Source: Candidatus Gastranaerophilales bacterium (GTDB lineage: Bacteria; Cyanobacteriota; Vampirovibrionia; Gastranaerophilales; Gastranaerophilaceae). Taken from it: a stretch of 64,000 bases of DNA. Made by a program: the position numbers and the translations under genes. The notes beneath the pieces were generated by a model that saw only the letters and a program-made list of their open reading frames with translations, was not told where the DNA came from and did not search any database. Position 1 is the stretch's first letter. The number at the start of each line of letters is the position of its first letter. Where the stretch lies: positions 1 to 64,000 of the forward strand of contig CAAGHI010000056.1 in assembly GCA_900769645.1 (NCBI GenBank). The letters run 5' to 3'. This document shows, piece by piece, positions 42,501-51,190 of the stretch.

Positions 42501-42635
42501 GTTATCTCCTGATTTGGTAAAGCCCATATCCATCATATAAGATGTTGGAGAAAAACAAGGTTGACCTGTGAATATATCAACGACCGCTTTTGCTGCGTCT
42601 GATTGGAATTTTTGATGTTTAAATTTTAGTTTCAT
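39588..42635 (-). CDS. Type III restriction-like Res subunit (helicase-nuclease)
   Basis: A 1015-aa protein. Superfamily 2 helicase: Walker A METGTGKT (101-108), the DEAD-equivalent IIDEPQSVEG, and the later FSHSALREGWDNPNVFQI and QEIGRGLRLC (motifs V-VI). The C-terminal PD-(D/E)xK nuclease appears as NPDWAI (Asp947) and FVAETKG (Glu965-x-Lys967). Type III Res uses ATP to move on DNA and cuts beside sites left unmodified by Mod. Full length. It follows the Mod gene by 12 bases. Confidence 0.92.
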   Translation of the reverse strand: MKLKFKHQKFQSDAAKAVVDIFTGQPCFSPTSYMMDMGFTKSGDNQISQTSLLNYTGFCNHAIVPNLNRNIIIDNMQKIQRLNQLEPSKELISGFNLTVEMETGTGKTYTYIKTMFELNKHYGWSKFIIVVPSIAIREGVYKSFNITQEHFAEEYGKKIKFFIYNSKRLNEIEQFANDGGLNVMIINSQAFNARGKDARRIYMKLDSFRSRRPIDVIAKTNPILIIDEPQSVEGKITKEKLIEFNPLITLRYSATPKEKYNLVYRLDAVEAYNKKLVKKIAVKGVTIQGSDATNGYLYLQNINLYKDKAPMANIEFDQKGTNKIRKNSKLLKEGDNLYPLSGELDEYKNNYIITKIDGRDNSVTFLNGTKIFVGNVLGEENEDQIRRIQIRETIFAHIEKERKLFFKGIKVLSLFFIDEVAKYKQYDESNNELNGIYADMFEEEYENIMNELQIKFGEDDYIRYLKGISAKSTHAGYFSIDKKSKKIINSTEDKKEGGSNDVDAFDLIMRNKERLLSFDEPVRFIFSHSALREGWDNPNVFQICTLRKTNSTDKKRQEIGRGLRLCVNQNGERMDSSKLDETVHDINVLTVIANESYASFTEKLQSEIAEITTDRPQEVNEKLFEGKLITNANGEEQTIDINLAKRIHNSFIRNNYIDDDNKLTETYYEAQKTGNIALPESLVGYEDSIIKIVDMIYNPNTMAPENLNESKPKLEIDKEKLNKKEFQELWKRINTKTAYVVNFETNELIEKSIKSIDKNLAVTRLYSVIQTGSMDKIDSKEALEKGTAFDNGKIYKEDIKTLHCGIKYDLIGKIVEETKLTRKSVVKILQGIHSETFNQFKINPEDFIIKVSNLINEEKATVIIEHITYNKLEEAYQTDIFAEPEMKTITNKNSLPVEKNLYNYLVYDSEVEKEFGEDLDKNTDVSVYVKLPKGFYINTPVGHYNPDWAIAFNEGSVKHVYFVAETKGSMSSLQLKPIEQAKINCAREHFKTISSDSVQYDVVDNYQALLDKVMR

Positions 42636-42647
42636 TATTCCGCCTCC

Positions 42648-44618
42648 CTAAATAACCTTAACCCTAGTATCAGGAGTAATAAGTTTGAATATTTCTTCAA
42701 CATTGATTTTGTTGTCGTCACTATTGAATGAACTATCTCTGAATACAACTCTCAACGGTTTCATGCCAGCAATTTTACGAATAACACTTTCTGGAATGTT
42801 TTCTTCAAAGCACGCAACAAGAGCATCTTCATCTACTATATGAACACGTTTGTCATCAATAGTTTCAACCTTGTGTGGAAGCGATAATTCTACACCCCAA
42901 TCTAACAAACAACCATATAACAAATCTTCGTCAGTTCTATCATCTTTGATATTGCTTTCGTATAAACCTAATTGTTTTTGGTCTGTTTCATTAGGTGAAT
43001 AATAAACATCTTTCATATTTGTATCATCAACTTTGAAAACTCTGAACCCAACATCAATCTTCTTATCAGGATTTTCTTCTAGAATTTTCTTGCCTGCTCG
43101 CCTAATACGTTCTTCCCCTATTTCACAAATATTTTTATAGATAACATCTTCAGATGTAATTTCAGGTAGCTGAACTAAAATAAATTTTCTTTTTCCCAAA
43201 TCATAACTATTCAATTGCATTATTGCTTGAGCAGTTGTAGCAGAACCACTGAAGAAATCAAGTACTGCAAAATCATTTTCAAAGTTTTTAGCGTTATAAT
43301 CATATAATAGTGAACACAAATACTCTATTAAAGATACAGGTTTTGGATACGAAAAAACATCTCTGTCCATTAGTTCTTTTAATGAATTTGATGCAGATTC
43401 ACTAGTTAATACTCGTTTATTAAATCGACTGTACGCACAATGAGGGTTTTTTTCATTTGTAAAAATAATTTGCTTTGGAGCGACATTGCTTATTTTGCCT
43501 TCTCCATATATAGCTCTTATTGCAAAAGACTCTGTTTTTACCCAAAAAGTTGTTCCATTTTTTATTTCTTCTAACACTGTCTTTGCAGACCATCTTGATT
43601 TAAATGCTAAACTAAATTCATTTTTATTTCTACCATTAACAACTTCTACGGGATTTTGTAAAATATAATCTGGAGAAGTCGTTTGATTGTAAACGCCATC
43701 TTGTATATTAAACTTCACACTCGTAGAAGGAAATGTTAATTTTTGTACATTGTTTGATGCATTATATAATGGAGCATCTAACAACTCATCATTAATTTTT
43801 TCTACCAATAGTTCCTTTAATGAATTGTTATAAATTGATTTTGCATAGCATAATATATAATCAGTGTTGCAATATGAATTTAATTTTTGACGTCCAAAGT
43901 GTTGGGTTTTTTCCCAAATAAAAGAAGTTATAAATGACATTTCACCAAACACTTCATCACAAACTTTTCTCAAATTATTTATTTCATTATCATCAATAGA
44001 GATAAAAATTACACCATCATCTGATAATAAATTCCTAGCAAGTTTTAACCTTGAATAAATCATAGAACACCAGTCAGAATGAAATCTTCCATTAGATTCT
44101 GTATTAAGGAAAAGCTCATTTGATTTACTAAAATTTATTTCTGCTTCGTCATTTTTGTAATTTATATCTTTGTCATTATCTTCATTATTTTTATGAAAAT
44201 TATCTTTATAAACAAAATCTTTACCAGTATTATAAGGCGGATCTATATAAATCATTTTTACTTTACCTAAATAACTTTCTTGCAAGAGTTTTAAAGCTTC
44301 AAGGTTATCACCTTCTATATAGATGTTTTCAGTATCTTCCCAATTTAAGGATTTATCTCTACAAGGTCTTAATGTCTTTCTGATTGGTCTATTGGCTTCA
44401 ACCATCGCTTCTTTTTTACCAACCCAAGTAAAGTCATAACATTCTTCACCATCAACAACATCTTTTGACAACTCCTGTTTTAGTTTATCAAAATCAATTG
44501 CTGTTTTTAATTTCCCGTTTTCATCTTTCGCCTCAGTTGCAACATTCGGAAACAACTCCAAAATCTTTTTTATATTCTCGTCAGTAATATCCTTACTTTC
44601 CAATCTCATCTTTTCCAC
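42648..44618 (-). CDS. Type III-like Mod DNA methyltransferase
   Basis: A 656-aa adenine-type methyltransferase of the beta class. Motif IV DPPYNTG (126-132) precedes the SAM-binding motif DFFSGSATTAQA (about 445-455), as in Mod proteins. The central variable region (about 230-400) would contain the DNA recognition domain. EGDNLEALKLL upstream of motif IV is typical. It sets which sequence Res will spare. It lies third in an operon ordered helicase, DUF4391-like, membrane protein, Mod, Res. Confidence 0.93.
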   Translation of the reverse strand: MEKMRLESKDITDENIKKILELFPNVATEAKDENGKLKTAIDFDKLKQELSKDVVDGEECYDFTWVGKKEAMVEANRPIRKTLRPCRDKSLNWEDTENIYIEGDNLEALKLLQESYLGKVKMIYIDPPYNTGKDFVYKDNFHKNNEDNDKDINYKNDEAEINFSKSNELFLNTESNGRFHSDWCSMIYSRLKLARNLLSDDGVIFISIDDNEINNLRKVCDEVFGEMSFITSFIWEKTQHFGRQKLNSYCNTDYILCYAKSIYNNSLKELLVEKINDELLDAPLYNASNNVQKLTFPSTSVKFNIQDGVYNQTTSPDYILQNPVEVVNGRNKNEFSLAFKSRWSAKTVLEEIKNGTTFWVKTESFAIRAIYGEGKISNVAPKQIIFTNEKNPHCAYSRFNKRVLTSESASNSLKELMDRDVFSYPKPVSLIEYLCSLLYDYNAKNFENDFAVLDFFSGSATTAQAIMQLNSYDLGKRKFILVQLPEITSEDVIYKNICEIGEERIRRAGKKILEENPDKKIDVGFRVFKVDDTNMKDVYYSPNETDQKQLGLYESNIKDDRTDEDLLYGCLLDWGVELSLPHKVETIDDKRVHIVDEDALVACFEENIPESVIRKIAGMKPLRVVFRDSSFNSDDNKINVEEIFKLITPDTRVKVI

Positions 44619-44646
44619 TACTTACCTCTTTCTTTTACTCTCAGAA

Positions 44647-45213
44647 TTATTTAAAAAACTTTTGTATTTTTTTAAAAAAATAATCTAATCCATCATTGAT
44701 TTTTTTATGGAAAACTATATATAATTCTTTTCTAGTATCATCATCATTCGTACAGAAAAAGTCATAATAAAAATTTTCTTCATATGGGTCTATCTCTCGT
44801 ACACTTCCTTCAGAATCCCAAACTGTTTGAACCCCCCAACCTGGTCTATCTGAAATTTTTGTAGAATACTTTTTAAATTTTTCCAAAAAATATGGAATTA
44901 TATAATTTGTGTCATTTAGCCCCATTAAATCTAATTTTAAAGATTTTATTAATTCTAAATTTTTTTTAAAATATTGACCTATTTTGTTATTAATATCATC
45001 TTCAAGTTCACCATCATCATCTACTTCTTTGTAATATTCTTCTATATATTGGATTTTTTCTTGTAAAGAGAGTAGAAATTTATAGACATTTTTATAAACT
45101 TTATATTCTTTTTCTGCTTTTAATTCCTTTTTCCAATTAGATAAAGCTAGATAAGCTATTATTACCGTAAGCAAATCCGTAATAGCAGAAATAATTTGTA
45201 ATATGATACTCAT
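44647..45213 (-). CDS. Membrane-anchored protein within the restriction operon
   Basis: A 188-aa protein. One N-terminal hydrophobic helix (about 3-24, IILQIISAITDLLTVIIAYLAL) is followed by a long charged helical domain, partly coiled coil (LKAEKEYKVYKNVYKFLL ... EKIQYIEEYYKE). There is no enzyme motif. Its start overlaps the DUF4391-like gene stop by four bases (ATGA), so it is translationally coupled to it. Single-helix proteins inserted in defence operons are often effectors or sensors, but that is inference here. The base composition is even richer in A and T than the flanking genes, which may mean a later insertion. Confidence 0.6.
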   Translation of the reverse strand: MSIILQIISAITDLLTVIIAYLALSNWKKELKAEKEYKVYKNVYKFLLSLQEKIQYIEEYYKEVDDDGELEDDINNKIGQYFKKNLELIKSLKLDLMGLNDTNYIIPYFLEKFKKYSTKISDRPGWGVQTVWDSEGSVREIDPYEENFYYDFFCTNDDDTRKELYIVFHKKINDGLDYFFKKIQKFFK

Positions 45214-45851
45214 TTATACAATCCTTTCTGAAGTTCTTTCAATTCTTTTTTCATTGTCAGTTGTTTATTGAATTGTGGTTCTTTGCGGATTTTGGATTTT
45301 AGTGTTTCGATTTTCTTTTGGAGTTTTTCTACATTGATAGATTTTTCGACCGCACTTTTTATATCTGTTGTTTCATCTGTTTCTACTTGCCCATTTGCTA
45401 TTTGGGTTATAAAACTGTTATACACTGCGTCTAAGTCAAGCCCTGTAATTTCAAGCTTTATATCGTCCTCTTTTTGCCATTCTGTTTTATAGGTCTTTAT
45501 AACCTTGTATTTATTGCCATTTATAGACGGCTCTTTATAAGAAATTGCAAGTTGAATTGCATCATTACACTTGAAAACGAAAAGAATATATTTAGGTATT
45601 GCAACATCAATTTCTTTTATCAAATTGTTAGACACCTGTTTTTCTTTAAGTAAAAATTCAAAAACATCTATCTCCTGAACATTTTTACCTTTTGAGATAT
45701 TAGTAGTTTCTTGTCGTAAAATATTTGCCAAAATCAGTCTTTCAACATTGTTTTGAAATTCCGCTCTTACAGGTGTTGAGAGTTCTGCAAGTTTCATAAA
45801 CTTTGCCTTTGGCATAATTCTATTTAATTGTGTCTTTTCTCCAAATAGCAA
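45210..45851 (-). CDS. DUF4391-like protein
   Basis: A 213-aa protein. The central block VERLILANILRQETTNISKG, then EIDVFEFLLKEK and a strand-rich IPKYILFVFKCNDAIQLAISYK, resemble DUF4391 proteins, which occur beside helicase and type III-like restriction genes. The C-terminal 45 residues form a helical or coiled-coil tail (VEKLQKKIETLKSKIRKE). The molecular role is not known to me. It lies directly between the large helicase (gap 3 bases) and the membrane protein (overlap 4). Confidence 0.7.
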   Translation of the reverse strand: MLFGEKTQLNRIMPKAKFMKLAELSTPVRAEFQNNVERLILANILRQETTNISKGKNVQEIDVFEFLLKEKQVSNNLIKEIDVAIPKYILFVFKCNDAIQLAISYKEPSINGNKYKVIKTYKTEWQKEDDIKLEITGLDLDAVYNSFITQIANGQVETDETTDIKSAVEKSINVEKLQKKIETLKSKIRKEPQFNKQLTMKKELKELQKGLYK

Positions 45852-45854
45852 TTT

Positions 45855-48800
45855 TTACTCCTTTACTACCAAAAAACAAATGAGTTCAAAGTCATCAAGT
45901 CCAGAAATAGTGTTTTTCATATAAGAGCTTTCGCCAGCAGAAAACAAACTTTCAAAATCACTTTCATCTTTTACGTCAATAATTGAGTAAATTGTTTCTT
46001 CCAAAAGTTTTGAATATTTACCCATATTTTTGCCATCTTGTGTTTCTTGATTAAATATTTTACATAATTCACTATTTGGCTCTGGATTTTGTTTGCCAAG
46101 TTTGCGCATCAAATCAAGTAGGCTTTTGGGTTGTAAGTAATTACAAATAACTTCTCCATCATCTGCGATATAAACCATATAAAATGGGTGTAATCTGTTT
46201 TGATTATCTATATTTATGGTGTTTGATACATTTTTAAGAATATAAATGACACCAGATTTTAACTCTTTATCACCTTTTACTATTGCGTGTAAACCAGACG
46301 GAGAATTTTCAACATCAGGATTATCTTTCATATAAGACAACAAATCTAACCTAAATTCGTTTAGTCCCAAGTCCATAATATTAATGCCTGAGTTCATATC
46401 TTCAATATCAACAACTTCTGATTGTAGTTTTTGGAGCTGTCTTTTTCTGTATTCCAAGTCTTCTTTTTCGCTTTCATCAAGAACATTGTCTGCACCTGTT
46501 CCAGTTGAAGTCATAACTGTAACTTTCATTCTTGTTTCAACACGAGCTTTTAAGTTGATATATTCATCAAGCGATAAATCTGGCCAAAAATTAACCAGTT
46601 GTATTACATCGTTTTTACTGCCAATTCTGTCAATACGCCCAAAACGTTGGATAATTCTTACAGGATTCCAATGAATATCATAGTTTATCAAATAGTCGCA
46701 ATCTTGCAAGTTTTGACCTTCTGAAATACAATCCGTAGCAATTAAAATATCAATTTGTCTATTATCATTTGGATAGATTAAATCTTTATCTTTGGAACGT
46801 GGTGAAAAATATGTTAGAACTGTATTCAAATCTGTTTTGATTTTTGATAAAGTTGTAACACCGTCTTTTGAACCTGTAACCATTGCACTTTCGATACCAA
46901 AATTTTCTTTTACATACTTGCTAATATGTTTGTATAAATACTCTGCGGTATCGGCAAAGGCTGAAAATACAATGACTTTTTTATTATCAGAATTTATAGG
47001 GTGTTCTATTTTGTTTATTATCAAAGTTAAAAGTTTTTGAAGTTTTGCATCTTCTTCAGGTGATATTTTTTCAATTTCAAATATCAAATCATTTAAAATC
47101 TCCAAGTCTGCTTGTAATTGACTTCCCCAAGATAGGTAATCCATATCGTTAAAGTCTATTTTTAGCTTATTACCAATTGAAAATAAATTTGTATTCAAAT
47201 CGTCATCATCAAAATCATTTTCTGGGTGAATGTAATCATCGACCTCAATATTAGAATTTGTGCCATTTGTCTTGAAATTTTCAATATTTTGAAGAGTAGA
47301 TGTAATAAGTTGTTGTACTCGTGTAAGAGTTAATTTGAACGAGTAGACAGAGCTTTCAAGCCTTTTTAATAAATTTATACTCATTAAACGGCGAATACCT
47401 TCTTCACGACCAATTTGACCTGTTTTAGAAGATTTGATATTTGCTTGTTTAGCTTCTACATCATAATATTTCGCTTCTTTACTTGGAAATATAAATAAAG
47501 ATGGCATATAAATTTTTAGATTTAAAGCACTTATATGTTCATAAATTTGGTTGTAGTTTATCCTTTCGGTATTTTCTGTTAGTGGTGGTCTTAACGAAAT
47601 TACAGGTAAACGAGTTGGAAATTTGCCAATACTTGATGTATCATAATATTTTTCAATATGTTTTCTTGACCGAGCAATCGTTACGCTGTCTAACAATTCA
47701 AAGAAATCAAAATCAAGCATATTCAATAAACATTCAGTAGTTCTTTCATCTGCTGGGAGTTTTGACCATTCATTAAATGCTTGTTGTGCTTGTCTGAAAA
47801 TTACATTAATAGGTTTTTTAGTATTTAATTTAGAGTCTATTTTTCTAGTATCGCCTTCATAGGCAAGTTGTAGTTGATTTTTCAAGTCATTAAATCGATT
47901 GTTTACTGGGGTTGCAGAAAGCATAAGAACTTTTGTTTGAACTCCACTTCTTATAACTCGATTCATTAAACGAAGGTATCTGTTTTCTTTGTCATCTTTT
48001 ATATCTCCGCCGTTACGGAAATTGTGAGATTCATCAATTACAATAAGGTCATAATTTCCCCAGTTGATTAAAGACAAGTCTAAACCGTTAGAAAAACCTT
48101 TTTCTCTTGACAAATCTGTATGATAAAGTACATCGTATCTAAGCCTGTCATTTGCAAGGGGATTATTTAAGTAATTGCTTTTATACATAACCCAGTTATT
48201 GCTTAACTTTTTAGGGCATAAAACTAATACTGATTTATTTCTGTTTTCATAATATTTAATAACAGATAGTGCTGTAAAAGTTTTACCTAAGCCTACGCTA
48301 TCAGCTAAAATACAACCATTATACGTTTCAAGTTTATTGATAATTGCGAGGCAAGCATCTTTCTGAAAATCGAACAGTTTATTCCAAATTACACTATCTT
48401 TGTAACCAGTTGCATCATTTGGTAGATTGTCTTCTGAAATATCTTGCAAAAATTCATTGAAAATGTTGTATAAGGTTATAAAATATATAAATTCTCCAGA
48501 GTTTTCTTTATAGACGGTGGAAATACTTTCAATGATTTGTTCTGTAACATCTTGTAGTTTGGTTTTGTCATTCCAAATAGTGTCAAATGTTTTTAAAAAA
48601 GTTTGACTTTGCGGGGTTTCAAATCTTGTAACAATATTGGTTAGAGTGTTTCCTTTTTCACAACCAATATCAGTTGTTGTAAATCCATTAACAGGCAAAT
48701 ATGTATAAGTATCATCACTTTCTACATTTATAAAACCAGACATTTGTTCATTTGTTATATTAGATTTGAATTTTACTTTTCTTTTAATCCATTCTGCACA

Positions 48801-49109
48801 TTCTTTGGCAATAGAACGTTGAGTTAGTTCGTTACGGAGTTTTATTTCGTATTCTGTGCCATATAAACTTTTTTCTCTTGATAATCTTGGAATGTAAAAT
48901 TCTCTTTGTGTTTTAGGAGTTCGTTCTTTTACAAATGCAGGAGATGTAAAGATAAAACGTAATTCATCTATGCATTCAAGTTGCTTTTTTAATTCTTTAT
49001 AGGCATAGATTGAAAAACATGCTGAAGCGATAGACACTTTACTATTGGGCTTTATGGTAGTAGCCAAATCATCTTTTAAAATATTATTTATATTGTCTAT
49101 TACTTCCAA
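45855..49109 (-). CDS. SNF2-type helicase with N-terminal domain, defence operon
   Basis: A 1084-aa protein. Residues 1-230 resemble a phospholipase D-like domain (VSIASACFSIYAYKEL, and later TPQSQTFLKTFDTIWNDK), but the HKD catalytic motif is not visible, so it may be inactive. Residues about 245-870 form a Swi2/Snf2 motor: Walker A DSVGLGKT (270-277), DESH (359-362), MLSATPVNN, then ATDCISEGQNLQ and RFGRIDRIGSKN (motifs V-VI). The C-terminal part is alpha-helical. It probably remodels or translocates on DNA in the restriction system. First gene of the operon, divergent from the XRE regulator. Confidence 0.85.
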   Translation of the reverse strand: MEVIDNINNILKDDLATTIKPNSKVSIASACFSIYAYKELKKQLECIDELRFIFTSPAFVKERTPKTQREFYIPRLSREKSLYGTEYEIKLRNELTQRSIAKECAEWIKRKVKFKSNITNEQMSGFINVESDDTYTYLPVNGFTTTDIGCEKGNTLTNIVTRFETPQSQTFLKTFDTIWNDKTKLQDVTEQIIESISTVYKENSGEFIYFITLYNIFNEFLQDISEDNLPNDATGYKDSVIWNKLFDFQKDACLAIINKLETYNGCILADSVGLGKTFTALSVIKYYENRNKSVLVLCPKKLSNNWVMYKSNYLNNPLANDRLRYDVLYHTDLSREKGFSNGLDLSLINWGNYDLIVIDESHNFRNGGDIKDDKENRYLRLMNRVIRSGVQTKVLMLSATPVNNRFNDLKNQLQLAYEGDTRKIDSKLNTKKPINVIFRQAQQAFNEWSKLPADERTTECLLNMLDFDFFELLDSVTIARSRKHIEKYYDTSSIGKFPTRLPVISLRPPLTENTERINYNQIYEHISALNLKIYMPSLFIFPSKEAKYYDVEAKQANIKSSKTGQIGREEGIRRLMSINLLKRLESSVYSFKLTLTRVQQLITSTLQNIENFKTNGTNSNIEVDDYIHPENDFDDDDLNTNLFSIGNKLKIDFNDMDYLSWGSQLQADLEILNDLIFEIEKISPEEDAKLQKLLTLIINKIEHPINSDNKKVIVFSAFADTAEYLYKHISKYVKENFGIESAMVTGSKDGVTTLSKIKTDLNTVLTYFSPRSKDKDLIYPNDNRQIDILIATDCISEGQNLQDCDYLINYDIHWNPVRIIQRFGRIDRIGSKNDVIQLVNFWPDLSLDEYINLKARVETRMKVTVMTSTGTGADNVLDESEKEDLEYRKRQLQKLQSEVVDIEDMNSGINIMDLGLNEFRLDLLSYMKDNPDVENSPSGLHAIVKGDKELKSGVIYILKNVSNTINIDNQNRLHPFYMVYIADDGEVICNYLQPKSLLDLMRKLGKQNPEPNSELCKIFNQETQDGKNMGKYSKLLEETIYSIIDVKDESDFESLFSAGESSYMKNTISGLDDFELICFLVVKE

Positions 49110-49139
49110 TTATTATTTACCTCTTAAATATAACATCTT

Positions 49140-49179
49140 ATGTTGTAAATAAGTTGTACAATATCATATTTTACAACAT
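49140..49179. promoter_or_regulatory. Divergent operator between helicase and XRE gene
   Basis: Perfect inverted repeat ATGTTGTAAA (49140-49149) / TTTACAACAT (49170-49179), 20 bases apart, with another TTTTACAAGAT half-site at 49201. It lies in the intergenic space controlling both the defence operon (minus) and the regulator gene (plus). Confidence 0.65.
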
Positions 49180-49264
49180 GTTATATAATAAAATGTTAAA
49201 TTTTACAAGATATAGTTACGTTCAATTAAGAAGTGCAAACACTTATAATTTAATTGAGGTTTTA

Positions 49265-49585
49265 ATGAACGATATAGAATTGAAAGCCCTTTTAGGGTTG
49301 AAAATAAAACATTATAGAAATCAAATAGGTTTAACCCAAGAGGAGCTAGGTGAAAAGATTGAACGAACGCAACGTCAAGTATCACTTATTGAATTGGGTA
49401 GTAGTTTTCCTAATCCAGAAACTCTTACAAATATGATAAAAGTGTTTAACTGCTCAATGAAAGATTTGTTTGATTTTGAACCGATTGAGAATGTTGAAAA
49501 TCTAAAATCAGAGATTACAACATTGATAGAAAGGCTTCCTGAAGATAAATTGAAAACATTATATTTAATTGGTAAAAATTTGTAA
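49265..49585 (+). CDS. XRE-family transcriptional regulator
   Basis: A 106-aa DNA-binding protein. Helix-turn-helix of the Cro/CI type at about 9-64: LGLKIKHYRNQIGLTQEELGEKI, RTQRQVSLIELGSSFPNPETL and FNCSMKDLFDF. A short helical tail may dimerise. I use ATG 49265, with TTGAGG 6 bases upstream; the longer frame to 49154 crosses the operator and is unlikely to be translated. Divergent from the restriction operon, so it probably represses that operon and itself through the inverted repeat, delaying nuclease expression on entry to a new host. Confidence 0.88.
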   Translation: MNDIELKALLGLKIKHYRNQIGLTQEELGEKIERTQRQVSLIELGSSFPNPETLTNMIKVFNCSMKDLFDFEPIENVENLKSEITTLIERLPEDKLKTLYLIGKNL

Positions 49586-49727
49586 TTTTTACTACTATAT
49601 ATCACAAATTTACTTCGCCGAGTTTACCAGATTTTGCCTCAAAACCATGCCTGTGTATCTCAAATGTAGCAAGAGTTTTAGACTAGTTTTAAATCTTTAT
49701 TTTTACCCTGTTTGTAGAACTAATTTT

Positions 49728-50717
49728 TCAAGATAATTGCATGTTTTTTATTTTTTGTATATTTTCTTTTGTCAAAACAGGGGTATATTGTTTGAAGTGT
49801 TCAACTATATTTTTAATTGTGTTATATGCAAGTTTAGAATTAGGTTTATACTGTTCAAAATGACGTTTAATATCAGATATACTAAGCTTTTGTATAAAAT
49901 AGAGGTCTAAAATATCAAAAATGTTCTCGTGTACCTTGCGGTCATACTTCTTTGGTTTAACCTTGAAATACTTCAGGTGTAACATATTGGCATACATTAT
50001 CCCTTTGGCAATGTTATATTTAGAACCGGCACTACCAATAATATTAGAAGGGTGGAACTCTTTTGTATGCAAGTCTTCACGAATTGGTAAAATAGAGCTT
50101 CTAGACACAGTTTCTTTACTTGTATCATAAACTACATGATGACCTTGTATATTAGCAGTTAATTTCGGATTATTATTTATTAGATATACCATCGGTAAAA
50201 ATCTTTGTGTATAAATCAGTTGAGAATTGTTAGTTCTGTTTAGGTATAGCCCAATTTCGTTGAACTTCTGAGAGAAAATTTCAGGTATAGCATCAGGTTT
50301 TAACCTAAAACGTGTGTAACGTTTAGGCTTTTTTCCACATTTTGAAAGTTTACGCTTAATCGTTTTACACTTTGCTTCATAAGCATCATAAAATGTTATT
50401 ATTATATCAGTATAATCAGATAGTTTATTCACTTTGCTAAAATCACTCAAATATGAAACAAAGATATATCTATTTTTATACTCCTGAAATACGCACTCTG
50501 TAATAGGTGAGCTATTTATAAATCTCTGTTGCTCAAATAAGTAAGCTTTTAATTGATTTTGTAGAAAACTTTCTTCTTCTTCTAAATAAGGTCGCCATAT
50601 ATAAGGTTGAATCTGCAAATCTTTTAACCCTAAGATGTTATCAATGTTTGTATCTTCAAGCTCTATACCAAATTCGTCTTTAAAAAGTTTTAGAATAATT
50701 TTTAGTTCATCTTTCAT
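49728..50717 (-). CDS. Hypothetical protein, possible HNH-like motif
   Basis: A 329-aa basic protein. Residues about 180-225 read QGHHVVYDTSKETVSRS, then ILPIREDLHTKEFHPSN, an H-H...H...H spacing like HNH or AHH nucleases, though the family cannot be named. A helix-turn-helix-like segment follows at the C-terminus (SISDIKRHFEQYKP and YNTIKNIVEHF). The N-terminal half is helical. It lies in the island between the regulator and the xis-int genes, on the minus strand with only an AT-rich upstream region. It could be a homing-type or replication-related protein. Confidence 0.5.
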   Translation of the reverse strand: MKDELKIILKLFKDEFGIELEDTNIDNILGLKDLQIQPYIWRPYLEEEESFLQNQLKAYLFEQQRFINSSPITECVFQEYKNRYIFVSYLSDFSKVNKLSDYTDIIITFYDAYEAKCKTIKRKLSKCGKKPKRYTRFRLKPDAIPEIFSQKFNEIGLYLNRTNNSQLIYTQRFLPMVYLINNNPKLTANIQGHHVVYDTSKETVSRSSILPIREDLHTKEFHPSNIIGSAGSKYNIAKGIMYANMLHLKYFKVKPKKYDRKVHENIFDILDLYFIQKLSISDIKRHFEQYKPNSKLAYNTIKNIVEHFKQYTPVLTKENIQKIKNMQLS

Positions 50718-51155
50718 ATTTTAATTATACAATTAGAAGTATAACGAAAATATCAATCTTAATTATTTTATAATAATTCGTAAAATGAGTAGGTTTGCTG
50801 GCATGATTAGAAAGATTTTTACAATCACAACACATAAAATTAAGATTGTTACGAGTTTGTAATAAATGCCTAAAAGCCTTAGTAGACAAGGGATATAAAC
50901 TGGTTTTACAAGGTTTAATCTAAAGCGTCTAGCAAGTGTTTTAATCCGTGTTACCTATCATATTAAGGTTTATCATTGGTTGATGTTCAAAAGTTGATTT
51001 TAGATAACGATTTTGAAAAGAGCAAATTTAGCTCACGTGTCCCAACGGTTTAGGAAGTCGTTTTTTTATCGTTTAACGTTTAGAGTGTTTTGTCAAAAAG
51101 AGGGGATTTAAGTTTTGTAAAATCTTCAAAAGCATCTGATAGCAAGGGTTTAGGG
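50718..51155. other. AT-rich non-coding part of the island
   Basis: 438 bases with no supported gene. It is rich in short direct words (AAGATTTT, AGTAAAA) but shows no long hairpin or repeat that I can identify. It may hold an origin of transfer or regulatory DNA, but nothing specific is seen. Confidence 0.4.
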
Positions 51156-51184
51156 TTGACGAATTATATAATATGGTGTATAAT
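51156..51184 (+). promoter_or_regulatory. Promoter of the xis-int transcript
   Basis: TTGACG (51156-51161), exactly 17 bases, then TATAAT (51179-51184). Transcription would begin near 51191, at the first hairpin of the leader. Confidence 0.8.
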
Positions 51185-51190
51185 AAAAGT

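Noticed and set aside
39588..49109. Identification of the defence operon as DISARM or BREX
   Set aside because: No drmA/drmB/drmC, pglZ, brxC or brxL homologue is visible; the Mod and Res pair has type III features.
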